Positions 8,629 through 18,371 of a stretch of 41,482 nucleotides of DNA are shown in pieces. A model generated the notes under the pieces. The model saw nothing but the letters and a program-made list of their open reading frames with translations, was not told the origin of the DNA and searched no databases. How positions within the stretch are numbered: the stretch's first letter is position 1; each line of letters begins with the position of its first letter. This DNA comes from Chloroflexota bacterium (GTDB lineage: Bacteria; Chloroflexota; Anaerolineae; Caldilineales; Caldilineaceae): the NCBI GenBank assembly GCA_018969295.1, contig JAGWYN010000036.1:1-41482 (forward strand), in the 5' to 3' direction. A program made the position numbers and the translations under genes.

Positions 8629-9825
8629 GTGGCTACCCAACCTTCCGTGCAGCGTGTGCTCTCCACACGCCACATCTGGCTGCTCACTGTGGGCGGCTTT
8701 TATGCCTTTTTCATTTTTGGTTTCCTGGACAACCTCAAGGGGCCGACGCTGCCAGTGCTGCTGCGCGATCTCAATTTCAGCTACAGCCAGGGGGGCGTCC
8801 TGCTGTTTGGGGCTTACCTCGGCTTCATGCTGGCGACGCTGCTGACGGGGCTGGTCGCTGATTCGGCAGGGGTCAAGGTTGTCCTGCTGTTGGCGGGGGC
8901 CGTTTTGACTGTGGGGCTGGCAGCCTTCAGCCAGCTCAGCTCGTTCTGGCTCTTGGTGCTGGCCATGGTTGTGATCGGGCTGGGACTGGGGTCGATCGAG
9001 GTCGGAGGCAACTCGCTGATCGTCGACTTGCACCAGTTCAGCCGTGGGCGCTATCTCAACCTGCTGGCGGTCTTCCACGGCGTAGGGGCTTTTGTGGTGC
9101 CACTCTATGTCAGCCAGCTGCTCGCTGTCGGTTGGAGCTGGCGTCAGATCTTTCAGTCTACCCTCGGGTTGGCGGTGCTGCTGGCCGTGATTTTCCTGCT
9201 GGCTCGCTACCCCCGCGCGCTGCCGTCAGGCCCCACGCTCAACCTGGGCACTCTTTTCCAGGCCGGTTTCACATGGCGAATGGGCTGGTACTATCTTCTG
9301 GTGACCGTCTATGTCGCGGCCGAGATCGGCTTTGCGTCCTGGATTGTCGAGTATTTGCAGCAGACAAAAGGGTTCAGTGTCGGGCTCAGTTCGCTCTACC
9401 TCTCGCTCTTTTTTGCAGCCATCATGGTCGGGCGACTGGTGGGCAGCTTTCTGGTCGAGCGTGTCGGGTACCTGCCCATCATGCTGGCCGCGACGCTGGC
9501 CGCCAGCGTCGCTTTGAGCGCAGGCATCTTTGGCCCCCCTGCGCTGACCTTCTGCCTGCCGCTCACCGGTCTCTTTTTCTCCATCATGTTCCCGACTGCG
9601 ACCGCTGCGGTCTCGGCGCTGCAGGCAGGCAACACGAGCGCGATTCTGGGGGTCTTTTTCACCTTTGGCGGGCTGGGGGGGGCGCTCGGGCCCTGGGCGA
9701 TCGGCGCTGCCGCCGATTGGGTGGGCATCCAGCTGGCCTTCGCGCTCAACATCTTTTTCTGTGTGGTGACGCTGGCCACGCTGCTGGTGATCCAGCGGCT
9801 GGCGCCAGCCGTCCGCTCTCGGTGA
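8629..9825 (+). CDS. Major facilitator superfamily transporter
   Basis: 398 residues from GTG 8629, preceded by AGACAGGA about 13 nt upstream; TTG 8590 would add 13 residues. There are twelve predicted membrane segments in two halves. The start GGFYAFFIFGFLDNLKGPTL and the loop motif VADSAGVKVVLLLAG (the usual MFS A-like GxxADRxGRR region, degenerate here) resemble the FucP/YfmO-like sugar-transporter branch. The second half opens with YYLLVTVYVAAEIGFASWIV, a pattern also seen in that branch. Substrate unknown. The stop codon lies inside a hairpin, and era converges from the other side. Confidence 0.85.
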   Translation: MATQPSVQRVLSTRHIWLLTVGGFYAFFIFGFLDNLKGPTLPVLLRDLNFSYSQGGVLLFGAYLGFMLATLLTGLVADSAGVKVVLLLAGAVLTVGLAAFSQLSSFWLLVLAMVVIGLGLGSIEVGGNSLIVDLHQFSRGRYLNLLAVFHGVGAFVVPLYVSQLLAVGWSWRQIFQSTLGLAVLLAVIFLLARYPRALPSGPTLNLGTLFQAGFTWRMGWYYLLVTVYVAAEIGFASWIVEYLQQTKGFSVGLSSLYLSLFFAAIMVGRLVGSFLVERVGYLPIMLAATLAASVALSAGIFGPPALTFCLPLTGLFFSIMFPTATAAVSALQAGNTSAILGVFFTFGGLGGALGPWAIGAAADWVGIQLAFALNIFFCVVTLATLLVIQRLAPAVRSR

Positions 9826-9833
9826 GAGCGGAC
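9811..9833. terminator. Hairpin at the end of the MFS gene
   Basis: Perfect 10-bp stem GTCCGCTCTC / GAGAGCGGAC with a 3-nt loop; the TGA stop (9823-9825) starts in the loop. It is symmetric between convergent MFS and era genes and has no U-tract, so termination strength is uncertain. Confidence 0.45.
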
Positions 9834-9877
9834 ACGTTGCTGGCCGCCACCGCTCGGACAAGTTCAGGGGAACCAGG

Positions 9878-10876
<999 letters not shown>

Positions 10877-10938
10877 GGGATTCTTTCTTGCTCACAAACG
10901 AACAATGTTCACGGTCTGGCAGGGCGGGGGAGATCCGT

Positions 10939-12291
10939 TCAACGCTGCAGAGCTGATCGGGGCCGCGAAGGGCTGGCGTGCAGGCGCCAGCCAAAATGCG
11001 CGCTCAAATAACGCAGATAGGGGTCTGGGTTAAGCGCCTGTTCAATCATATAGGTCGAACCGGTCAGCAGAATGACCGTCTCGTCGCGCTGCAGAGAACG
11101 CGCCATCTGCAGCGCCTGCGGCGGTTCGGCTGCCAGCAAGACCGGGGTGTCGCCAAGCACCGTTTTGATCTCTGCATGCACCTGCGTGGGATCCTGGCCT
11201 TTGTAGGAAGCGCCGGTGACGATGATCGTCTGGGCGATGCCCGCCAGGGGGCGAAAGACCTCAGCGGCAACGCGCTGGCCCGAGATGCCCACGACCAGAA
11301 TCTTGTTCTGTTCGCCAAACTGGCGGCTGATCTCCCCAGCCAGTGCCTCGATCTTTTCAATGTTGTGGGCGATGTCTGCGTAGACGCGCTCTTCCACTTT
11401 CCAAAAACGGCCCAGCAACCGTGCCCCGGCAAAAGCCCGCAGCACCGCATCTTCGTCGAGATCCGGCACCAGCCAGCGCAGCGCAGCCAAAGCCAGCGCA
11501 GCGTTTCTTCTCTGATAGCTGGCCTGCAGCAGCGAATCTGGGGCGAGGTCGAAGGTGTCCAGCTGCGCATTCAACGCTGTCACCGCAGGGTCTTCTACCA
11601 CTGTGCACGGCGCCCCTGCTGCGGCGCAGAGCTGCCGCACGATCTCCAGCGTCTCTGGGGCGCTCTCCGTGGTAAAAAAGGGCACGCCGGGCCGGACGAT
11701 CCCCCCCTTGTCGAGCGCTCGCTGCCACACCTCCTCCCCCAAAAGGTGGGCATGGTCGCTGCCGACATTGGTGAGCAGGGTCGCCGCCACCGCCAGTGCG
11801 CGGGTCTGGTCGTAACGCCCACCCACGCTGGTCTCCAACGCAGCCCACGCCACGTTGTGGCGGGCAAAGAGGGCCAGGGCGACCAGAATCGAAACTTCTT
11901 GAAAGGTGTGCACGTGTGCGGGGTTGTCCACAGCCAGCCGCACACAGTGCGGCCGCACCTGCTCCTCCCAGACCGCCTGCACTTCTGCCTGGCTGACAAA
12001 CTCGCCGCCGATGCTGAAGCGCTCACGGTAGTCGAAGAGGTGTGGGCTCATGAATGCCCCTGCCTTGCCGACAGCACCCAAGCCCACTTCGAGAAAACGG
12101 CAAGTCGACCCCTTGCCGCTCGTGCCGGCGACGTGGACCAGACGGGTGGGATGCCCTTGGGGCCACAGCGCCGCCACCGAACGGCTCAACAGCTCCTGAC
12201 GCGCCAGCTTGGCGATCGACCACTCAGCATGATAGATCTGGTCGACAGCGTTGTAGTACGGAAAATTGGGGATGGCCAACGTCGCCTTCAA
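10939..12291 (-). CDS. folC: Folylpolyglutamate / dihydrofolate synthase
   Basis: 450 residues, Mur-ligase superfamily. The N-terminal ATP site is VAGTSGKGST. It is followed by FolC hallmarks: MSPHLFDYRERFSIGGEFVS, LETSVGGRYDQTRAL (where FolC has EVGLGGRxDATN) and VGSDHAHLLGEEVWQRALDK. The middle contains AVRRN-like region reading QRRNAALALAAL and a GRFWKVE segment. It adds glutamates to folates, and possibly to dihydropteroate, in the cytoplasm. The reference DATN is DQTR here, so exact substrate range is uncertain. Its ATG overlaps the proS stop by 4 nt (12288-12291), indicating coupled translation. Confidence 0.85.
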   Translation of the reverse strand: MKATLAIPNFPYYNAVDQIYHAEWSIAKLARQELLSRSVAALWPQGHPTRLVHVAGTSGKGSTCRFLEVGLGAVGKAGAFMSPHLFDYRERFSIGGEFVSQAEVQAVWEEQVRPHCVRLAVDNPAHVHTFQEVSILVALALFARHNVAWAALETSVGGRYDQTRALAVAATLLTNVGSDHAHLLGEEVWQRALDKGGIVRPGVPFFTTESAPETLEIVRQLCAAAGAPCTVVEDPAVTALNAQLDTFDLAPDSLLQASYQRRNAALALAALRWLVPDLDEDAVLRAFAGARLLGRFWKVEERVYADIAHNIEKIEALAGEISRQFGEQNKILVVGISGQRVAAEVFRPLAGIAQTIIVTGASYKGQDPTQVHAEIKTVLGDTPVLLAAEPPQALQMARSLQRDETVILLTGSTYMIEQALNPDPYLRYLSAHFGWRLHASPSRPRSALQR

Positions 12292-14069
12292 TCTTCAAAG
12301 GGAACAGGAAGCACAGTTGCTTGAATACGGGCGATTTCCGCAGCAATCAACGCCTGCACTTCGGCGACCACTGTGCTGACGGCAAATGTCAAGCTCTCGC
12401 CGTTGCGCCGCAGCTTGCCTTCCACCATCCCATTTTTGAGCCCCTTGGCCCCCAACGTGAGTCGGATCGGGATCCCGAGCAGGTCGGCGTCGTTAAACTT
12501 GACCCCAGCCCGCTCGTCGCGGTCATCGTAGAGCACCTCGACTCCGGCCGCCAACAGCCCTGCATAAAGCTGGTCAGCGGCTGCCGTGACCTCCGGCGTC
12601 TTTTCAGTCGCCAGGCTGACCAGCATCACCTGATAGGGGGCCACAGTGATCGGCCACTGGATCCCAGCTTCGTCGTGGTGCAGCTCCACAATCACCGCCA
12701 TCAACCGGCCAGAGCCAATGCCGTAGGAGCCCATCACGATCGGCTTCTCCTCACCGTTCTCGTCCAGATAGGTGGCGCCCATGGCGATGCTGTATTTGGT
12801 GCCCAGCTTGAAAATATTGCCGACCTCGACCCCACGCGCCGTGTAGAGCGGTGCCCCACAGTGCGGGCAGCTGTGGCCGTCGCTGGCCGCAGCCAGGTCC
12901 ACAACCTGGTCAGCACTGTACTCCCGCCCGTAGTTGGTGTTGAGCAGGTGGTACCCTGCCCGATTGGCACCGGCCACCAAATTGGGGCTGCGCGCCACCA
13001 GATCATCTACCACCAACAACATGGCCTCGCGGCGGACACCGACCGGCGACCCATAGCCCGGCTCGGCGCCGACTGCCTGGATCTCGGGGGCTGTCGCCGG
13101 GCGCAAGCGCCGAGCCCGGATCGCATTGGTGAGCTTGGTCTCGTTGAGTTCCATGTCCCCGCGCACCACGCAGAAGACAAACTGCTCCTGGACTTTGCCG
13201 TCGGGCTGTTCGATCTCGGCGACCAGAAAGACGGCTTTGGCCGTCGCACTGGGCTCGACCTGCAAAAACTCGGCCAGCGCGGCGATCGTCGTGACGCCCG
13301 GCGTGGCCACTTCCTGCAGCGGCAGCGGCTCCTCAGCCGGCGGATCTGGTTTGCGAAAGAGCGCCACCTGGCGGTTGGCGCTGTAGCCACAAGACCGGCA
13401 GAGCACCAGCGTATCTTCGCCGATCTCGGTCAGCGCCATGAACTCGTGCGCCATCCGCCCACCCATCATCCCCGTATCGCTTTTGACCGCCACCACATCG
13501 ATGCCAGCACGCCGAAAAATATTGAAATAGGCCTGATAAAAGTGTGGGTAATAGCTGTCGATGCCCGCTTCGTCCCGGTCGAAGGTGTAGGCGTCCTTCA
13601 TCGTGAACTCGCGCACGCGCAGCAGACCGGCGCGCGGGCGTGGCTCGTCGCGAAACTTCGTCTGGATCTGATAGAGCATTGTCGGCAGCTGCCGGTAACT
13701 CTTGATATACTTCTTGACCAGGTCGGCCATGATCTCCTCGTGGGTCATGCCCAACACCATGTCCCGGTCGTTGCGATCCCGAAAACGCGCCATATCGCTG
13801 CCGATCTGATACCAGCGGCCCGTCTTCTGCCAGAGTTCAGCCGGATGTACCATGGGCAGGGTCACCTCCTGGCCGCCGATGGCGTCCATCTCGGCACGAA
13901 AGATCTCTTCGATCTTCTGTTTGGTGCGCAGCGCCAACGGGAGAAAATCAAAGATCCCAGCGGCGATCTGGTGAATCATGCCGGCGCGCATCATCAGCTG
14001 ATGGCTGACCACGTCGGCGTCAGCTGGCACTTCGCGCAGGGTCTGAAAAAACAGCTTGGAAAGACGCAT
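12288..14069 (-). CDS. proS: Prolyl-tRNA synthetase, bacterial type
   Basis: 593 residues, class II synthetase. Motif 1 surrounds GIFDFLPLALRTKQKIEEIF, the TxE loop is MTHEEIMADL, and motif 2 contains QIQTKFRDEPRPRAGLLRVR. Motif 3 lies at GSYGIGSGRLMAVIVE. Between motifs 2 and 3 is the bacterial insertion (YbaK/INS) domain, roughly residues 225-390, that edits Ala-tRNAPro. An anticodon-binding domain ends the protein. Full length matches the bacterial class. It lies 17 nt after the thioredoxin gene and is coupled to folC. In many bacteria proS follows the uppS-cdsA-rseP series; here it is some 20 kb away from it. Confidence 0.96.
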   Translation of the reverse strand: MRLSKLFFQTLREVPADADVVSHQLMMRAGMIHQIAAGIFDFLPLALRTKQKIEEIFRAEMDAIGGQEVTLPMVHPAELWQKTGRWYQIGSDMARFRDRNDRDMVLGMTHEEIMADLVKKYIKSYRQLPTMLYQIQTKFRDEPRPRAGLLRVREFTMKDAYTFDRDEAGIDSYYPHFYQAYFNIFRRAGIDVVAVKSDTGMMGGRMAHEFMALTEIGEDTLVLCRSCGYSANRQVALFRKPDPPAEEPLPLQEVATPGVTTIAALAEFLQVEPSATAKAVFLVAEIEQPDGKVQEQFVFCVVRGDMELNETKLTNAIRARRLRPATAPEIQAVGAEPGYGSPVGVRREAMLLVVDDLVARSPNLVAGANRAGYHLLNTNYGREYSADQVVDLAAASDGHSCPHCGAPLYTARGVEVGNIFKLGTKYSIAMGATYLDENGEEKPIVMGSYGIGSGRLMAVIVELHHDEAGIQWPITVAPYQVMLVSLATEKTPEVTAAADQLYAGLLAAGVEVLYDDRDERAGVKFNDADLLGIPIRLTLGAKGLKNGMVEGKLRRNGESLTFAVSTVVAEVQALIAAEIARIQATVLPVPFED

Positions 14070-14086
14070 GGAAAACTCCGGATCGT

Positions 14087-14503
14087 TCAGCAGTTGGGCT
14101 GTCTCAGCAGCCGTTCGACCTGTTCTTGAATCTCGGCATAGCTGGCCACACCGACGATGCGTCCGACTTCTCTGCCCTGGTACAGCAGCAGCAAGGTCGG
14201 CAGCCCCTTCACCTGAAAACGCTGCGGGGTCTGCGGATTTTCGTCGACGTCCACAGAGGCCACCACCAATCGTCCTGCATAGTCACGTGCCAAAAACTCG
14301 ATGTAGGAAGCGATGATCTGGCAGGGCTGGCACCACTCGGCCCAAAAATCGACGACAGCTGGCAGCGAAGCCCGCTCCACCTGCTCGGAAAAGGTGGCAT
14401 CGGTGACCGCAACGGCCAGCGGCGCAGCCCACCTCTGCGGCGAAGGCTTGGGTGGCACAGGCTGTGGACGTCCCCCCAATCGTTGCCTCAACTTTTCAAA
14501 CAT
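14087..14503 (-). CDS. Thioredoxin with an N-terminal extension
   Basis: 138 residues. The thioredoxin fold runs from about residue 30 to the end. The active site is AEWCQPCQII (C58 and C61), a WCQPC variant of the usual WCGPC. The cis-proline loop is KGLPTLLLL. The 30-residue N-terminal part is basic and Pro-rich (RQRLGGRPQPVPPKPSPQRW) with no signal peptide, so the protein is probably cytoplasmic. A consensus promoter lies about 50 nt upstream. Role: thiol-disulfide exchange; the Gln in the motif may shift redox potential (inference). Confidence 0.9.
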   Translation of the reverse strand: MFEKLRQRLGGRPQPVPPKPSPQRWAAPLAVAVTDATFSEQVERASLPAVVDFWAEWCQPCQIIASYIEFLARDYAGRLVVASVDVDENPQTPQRFQVKGLPTLLLLYQGREVGRIVGVASYAEIQEQVERLLRQPNC

Positions 14504-14552
14504 AGCGACCTTCTTTTTCCGTCGTGTTTTTCGGTGGGCCTGTTTTCTCCTG

Positions 14553-14582
14553 AGTATATGTCTGGCAGCATGGAACTGTCAA
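14553..14582 (-). promoter_or_regulatory. Sigma70-type promoter of thioredoxin-proS-folC-era
   Basis: On the minus strand TTGACA (14577-14582), an 18-nt spacer, then TATACT (14553-14558). The thioredoxin ATG is 50 nt downstream of the -10. This is close to consensus. Confidence 0.7.
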
Positions 14583-14666
14583 AGCAGCTGTGGTAAGATT
14601 TGTGCTGTACCTTTTGCAATCGGCCAGCGCTTGACAGCGACCTACAGCTAGCGACAAGGAGCGATC

Positions 14667-16409
14667 ATGTCTTCGACTTACCCATGGCTTTCCAGCTATG
14701 AGCCAGGCGTCCCCGCAACCGTAGAAATCCCCTCCAGGACCATACAGCAGTTTCTGACCGATTCAGCCCGCAAGTACCCAGACAAGACCGCAGTGCGCAT
14801 GGTCTTGCGCTATCTTCCCCTCGGCCTGGCTGTACAGGCCAGGCTGACCTACCGAGAACTGGACGATCTGAGCAGCCGATTTGCCGCGGCGCTGGCAGCA
14901 CAGGGCATCGGCAAGGGCGCGCGCGTGGCCATCATGCTGCCCAACTGTCCGCAGCAGGTCGTCGTCTACTTCGGCATTCTGAAAGCCGGCGCGATCGTCG
15001 TCAACACCAACCCGACCTACCCCCCCCACGAGCTTGAACCGTTGATGCAGGTGAGCGGTGCCGAAGCGATCATCACCCTCTCCGGTCTCTACGCACGGGT
15101 CAAAGAGATCCAGCCCAACACTGCCCTCAAAACGATCCTCCTGACCGATGTGTCCGACCATGTCGCTGGGATCTTCCGCAGGACGGTCAACCGACAGCTG
15201 GCCACCCGCGGCCTCTATGCGGCGGTACCACCTGCACACGGACTGCTCTTTTACAAGGATCTGCTGGCCCGCCCGCCGGCCGCTGCCCCCACAACCAACT
15301 TTGACCCGGCAGCTGACACAGCGGTCTTTCAGTTCACCGGCGGCACCACCGGCACCCCCAAAGCGGCTGAACTGACCCATCGCAATCTGGTCGCCAACAC
15401 CGTCCAGATGAACGCCTGGTTCACCACAGTCTCTCCGGGCAACGAAAAGGTCCTGCTGGCGCTGCCCGCATTCCACGTCTATGGAATGACAGTCGGCATG
15501 CTCTTCGGGGTCTCTGTCGGTGCAGAGATCGTCATCGTCGCCGACCCGCGCGATACCAACCACATCCTCAACGTGCTCGCCCACGAGAAGATTACCCTCT
15601 ACCCGGGTGTGCCGGCCATGTACATTGCCATCATCAACCACCCGCGTGTGGCTGACTACGACCTGCGTTCAATCAAGGCCTGCCTCAGCGGTGGTTCGGC
15701 GCTCCCGGTCGAGGTGGCCCAAAAATTTGACGAGCTCACCGGTGGGCGCCTGGTCGAAGGCTTTGGCATGTCCGAATGTTCGCCGGTAGCGACCGCCAAC
15801 CCGATCATGGGGCGGGTCAAATTTGGCTCGATCGGGACACCGCTCTCCAGCACCGAGGTCGCCATCGTTGCGCTCGAACCCGACGCCAGCGGCCACTATC
15901 GCTTCCTGGCCGCCGGTGAAGAGGGCGAAGTGGTCGTGCGGGGCCCACAGGTCATGAAGGGGTACTACAACAACCCAGAAGAGAGCGCCCGCACCGTCGA
16001 TGCCGACGGCTGGCTGCATACAGGCGACATCGGCCGGATGGACGAAGAGGGCTACTTTTACATTGTCGACCGCAAAAAAGACCTGATTATCGCCAGCGGG
16101 CTCAACATCGTGCCGCGCGAGGTAGAAGAAGTCCTCTTTATGCACCCCAAGGTCATGGAGGCGGCGGTCATCGGCGTCCCCGACGCCAAGCGAGGCGAGA
16201 CGGTCAAAGCCTTTGTCGTCCTCAAACAGGGGCAGAGCGCCACTGTCGAAGAGCTGCGCGCATTTTGTAAGGAAAAACTTGCCCCCTACAAAATTCCTAC
16301 CCAGGTCGAATTCCGAACCGAACTGCCAAAAACCCAGGTCGGCAAGGTTCTGCGTCGCCTGCTGGTAGCAGAAGAAAAGGCCAAACTGGCGGCGGCCGAC
16401 AAACCCTAG
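14667..16409 (+). CDS. Long-chain-fatty-acid-CoA ligase (AMP-binding family)
   Basis: 580 residues, ANL superfamily. The P-loop is FTGGTTGTPKAAELTHRN; other core motifs are GFGMSECSPVATANPI, GWLHTGDIGRMDEEGYFYIV, DRKKDLIIASGLNIVPREVE and a C-terminal PKTQVGKVLRR with the catalytic lysine. Sequence around IKACLSGGSALPVEV fits FadD-type acyl-CoA synthetases, which activate fatty acids via an acyl-AMP. CAAGGAG precedes the ATG. The gene is alone and closed by a strong terminator. Chain-length preference cannot be read from sequence. Confidence 0.9.
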   Translation: MSSTYPWLSSYEPGVPATVEIPSRTIQQFLTDSARKYPDKTAVRMVLRYLPLGLAVQARLTYRELDDLSSRFAAALAAQGIGKGARVAIMLPNCPQQVVVYFGILKAGAIVVNTNPTYPPHELEPLMQVSGAEAIITLSGLYARVKEIQPNTALKTILLTDVSDHVAGIFRRTVNRQLATRGLYAAVPPAHGLLFYKDLLARPPAAAPTTNFDPAADTAVFQFTGGTTGTPKAAELTHRNLVANTVQMNAWFTTVSPGNEKVLLALPAFHVYGMTVGMLFGVSVGAEIVIVADPRDTNHILNVLAHEKITLYPGVPAMYIAIINHPRVADYDLRSIKACLSGGSALPVEVAQKFDELTGGRLVEGFGMSECSPVATANPIMGRVKFGSIGTPLSSTEVAIVALEPDASGHYRFLAAGEEGEVVVRGPQVMKGYYNNPEESARTVDADGWLHTGDIGRMDEEGYFYIVDRKKDLIIASGLNIVPREVEEVLFMHPKVMEAAVIGVPDAKRGETVKAFVVLKQGQSATVEELRAFCKEKLAPYKIPTQVEFRTELPKTQVGKVLRRLLVAEEKAKLAAADKP

Positions 16410-16440
16410 GACAGGGGGCTTCAATCGCCTAGCAGACGAA

Positions 16441-16475
16441 AAGCCGAGTTTTTTCACAAAAACTCGGCTTTTTTT
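16441..16475. terminator. Strong bidirectional intrinsic terminator
   Basis: A 13-bp stem AAGCCGAGTTTTT / AAAAACTCGGCTT with a TCAC loop, followed by five T on the plus strand and preceded by A residues that serve as a U-tract on the minus strand. It separates the acyl-CoA ligase (+) and tatC (-). Confidence 0.9.
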
Positions 16476-16554
16476 ACCCACACAGCCGGCGCTCTACAAA
16501 CCGTTCACGGCGACAGCACCTGACCGGAAGAATCCTTGACCCCCTCTGGGGAGG

Positions 16555-17346
16555 CTACTCCCGATACTCCGGCGGAATGAACTCTTCTTTCGAGAAATCG
16601 CGCGGCTGGCGCGGGCGGTACAGCAGCCGTGCCAGCCCGACACTGGTCGCATAAAGCACCAGCAGCGGGCCCATCACCAACGTCATGTTGACCGGGTCAA
16701 CCGTCGGCGTGATCGCAGCTGCCATGATGGCGATCACCACAATCGCGTGGCGCCAGTACCCCAGCAGCTGCTGGCCGCTGACAATTCCAGCACGCGCCAG
16801 AAACGAGATCACCAACGGCATTTCAAAAGCCACACCGATCCAAAACACAATCCGCGTGACAAACCCAATGTAGCGGTCGATCGTCCATTCCTGGGCAATA
16901 ATGTCACCCAGAAACCCCTGCAAAAAACCCACCGCAGCCGGCAGCAAAAGAAAATAGGCAAAGAGTGCCCCGATCCCAAAGAGCACCATCACACCAGGCA
17001 GGGTCAGAATTAAATTGCGTTTTTCATGCGGGTACAGGCCAGGGGCCACAAAGGCGATCAGCTGATAGACGATCACGGGCATGCCCAGCACAGCCCCAGA
17101 CGCAAAGCTGACCCGAAAAAAGACTCCCAGCGTGTCGGTCGGCCCGATCGCCATCGGGCGCGAGCCAGATGCAGTCAGCGGTTGGATAATAAAACGCAGC
17201 AGCGGGCTGACAAACAACATAGAAATCAGTGTGCCGAGCACCAACGCGCCGATCACCCAGATCAGGCGCGTGCGCAGCTCGCGCAGATGGTCCATCAGCG
17301 TCATCCGGCTGTCTTCGATCGGTTGAAATACAGAGCGTTCGGTCAC
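16555..17346 (-). CDS. tatC: Sec-independent translocase subunit TatC
   Basis: 263 residues with six membrane segments. It opens with MTLMDHLRELRTRLIWVIGA, the conserved TatC N-terminal signature, and has FVAPGLYPHEKRN and FGIGALFAYFLLLPAAVGFL in the middle. It forms the receptor core of the twin-arginine export system with TatB. The start is GTG 17346, overlapping the tatB stop (GTGA), so translation is coupled. It ends the yceD-to-tatC operon and faces a bidirectional terminator. Confidence 0.95.
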   Translation of the reverse strand: MTERSVFQPIEDSRMTLMDHLRELRTRLIWVIGALVLGTLISMLFVSPLLRFIIQPLTASGSRPMAIGPTDTLGVFFRVSFASGAVLGMPVIVYQLIAFVAPGLYPHEKRNLILTLPGVMVLFGIGALFAYFLLLPAAVGFLQGFLGDIIAQEWTIDRYIGFVTRIVFWIGVAFEMPLVISFLARAGIVSGQQLLGYWRHAIVVIAIMAAAITPTVDPVNMTLVMGPLLVLYATSVGLARLLYRPRQPRDFSKEEFIPPEYRE

Positions 17347-17834
17347 CGGTCTGCCTCTGTCGCTGCGGACACTGAGCCATCGGATGGTTGAAAAGCGGTC
17401 GAAGCGGGGCTTTCTGCAGGAATTGCCTCGGCAACCTCAGCGGGCTCGGCAACCTCAGCGGGCTTGGCAGCCACGGCGGGCTTGGCGGCCACAGCGGGCT
17501 TGGCGGCCACAGCGGGCTTGGCGGCCACAGCGGGCTTGGCGGCCACAGCGGGCTTGGCGGCCACAGCGGGCTTGGCGGCCACAGCGGGCTTGGCGGCGGC
17601 ACTCTTGCCTGGGTCCAAGACCTCGTTCACAATTCGCCGCGGGTTGATTTCTTCGAGCATCTTGATCTCATCGCTGAACTGCGAGGAAAATTCGTTGCTC
17701 ACCGAACGGAGTTGTCGCACAAAATTTGCGATCGAACGCATTGCACCTGGCAGCCGTTCGGGGCCCAACACAACCAGGGCAATCACAGCGATCACAAACA
17801 GTTCCATCACACCGATGCCAAAAAAGCTGTCCAT
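17343..17834 (-). CDS. tatB: Tat translocase subunit TatB/TatA with a PAVAAK repeat tail
   Basis: 163 residues. The N-terminal helix IGVMELFVIAVIALVVLGPE, then RLPGAMR and an amphipathic helix (SIANFVRQLRSVSNEFSSQF) are typical. Glu in the transmembrane start (MEL) and the LGPERLPG hinge favour TatB over TatA. The tail from about residue 78 is a low-complexity A/P/K segment of PAVAAK repeats turning acidic (PAEVAEPAEVAE). It starts 2 nt after the nusB stop and overlaps tatC. I see no second tatA copy in the window, so one elsewhere is likely. Confidence 0.88.
   Translation of the reverse strand: MDSFFGIGVMELFVIAVIALVVLGPERLPGAMRSIANFVRQLRSVSNEFSSQFSDEIKMLEEINPRRIVNEVLDPGKSAAAKPAVAAKPAVAAKPAVAAKPAVAAKPAVAAKPAVAAKPAVAAKPAEVAEPAEVAEAIPAESPASTAFQPSDGSVSAATEADR
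17440..17601. repeat. 18-bp in-frame tandem repeat in tatB
   Basis: Nine 18-bp units. Six are identical (GCGGGCTTGGCGGCCACA, 17476-17583), flanked by diverged copies on both sides. They encode PAVAAK on the minus strand. Identity at third positions points to recent expansion. Confidence 0.95.
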
Positions 17835-17836
17835 GG

Positions 17837-18370
17837 TCAGAAAGGTTTCCTCTGTGTGTCCTTCAAGGCTGAACCCAACACACCGTTGATAAAACGGGCA
17901 CTGCTGTCGCTGCCGAACTGTTTGGCCAGCTCGACCGCCTCGTTGATCACCACCTTGGCAGGCGTCTTTGACAGCGGGCTGCCCAGCTCGAAAAGGGCCA
18001 GACGCAGCAGATTGCGGTCAATGATGGCGAGCTGTGGCACAGGCCAGTCTGGCGCGTAGCGGGCAATGATCGCATCCAGCAGTTCCAAGTGGGTCAGCAC
18101 ACCCGCAACCAAAAAACGCAGATAGGCGGCGGTTTCCTGGCTGACCACAACCGCCGGATCCTCGCCCTCCTCGTTGGGCTCTGGATTGGCCAGCCGGGCG
18201 TCGACGACGTTGCCCGGCTTGTGGCCGACGCTGTCGATCTCGAAGAGCGTCTGCACAGCCAGCCGCCTTGCCAGTTGGCGATCCTGGATAAACGTTTGAT
18301 GAAGGCGCTGTTCCATCCTCACAGGTGTCTGCACGGGTATCTTTTGCTTTGCCGTTGTCATGTCTGTCAT
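17837..18370 (-). CDS. nusB: Transcription antitermination factor NusB
   Basis: 177 residues from ATG 18370, one base after the fabG stop (TGAGATG); ATG 18391 is in frame but inside fabG. The all-helical NusB fold shows as RRLAVQTLFEIDSVGHKPG, ELLDAIIARYAPDWPVPQLA, IIDRNLLRLALFEL and PAKVVINEAVELAKQFGSDS with the end ARFINGVLG. It joins NusE at boxA RNA to promote rRNA transcription. The roughly 28-residue polar N-terminal tail is longer than usual. Confidence 0.93.
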   Translation of the reverse strand: MTDMTTAKQKIPVQTPVRMEQRLHQTFIQDRQLARRLAVQTLFEIDSVGHKPGNVVDARLANPEPNEEGEDPAVVVSQETAAYLRFLVAGVLTHLELLDAIIARYAPDWPVPQLAIIDRNLLRLALFELGSPLSKTPAKVVINEAVELAKQFGSDSSARFINGVLGSALKDTQRKPF

Positions 18371-18371
18371 C

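Noticed and set aside
10900..10910. GAACAATGTTC palindrome between folC and era
   Set aside because: Only 11 bp, with no promoter elements around it; likely chance.
12054..14129. 691-codon plus-strand frame
   Set aside because: Antisense to proS and folC, with no recognisable domains.
17388..18059. Plus-strand frame with GLGGHS repeats
   Set aside because: Only the complementary reading of the tatB repeats and nusB.
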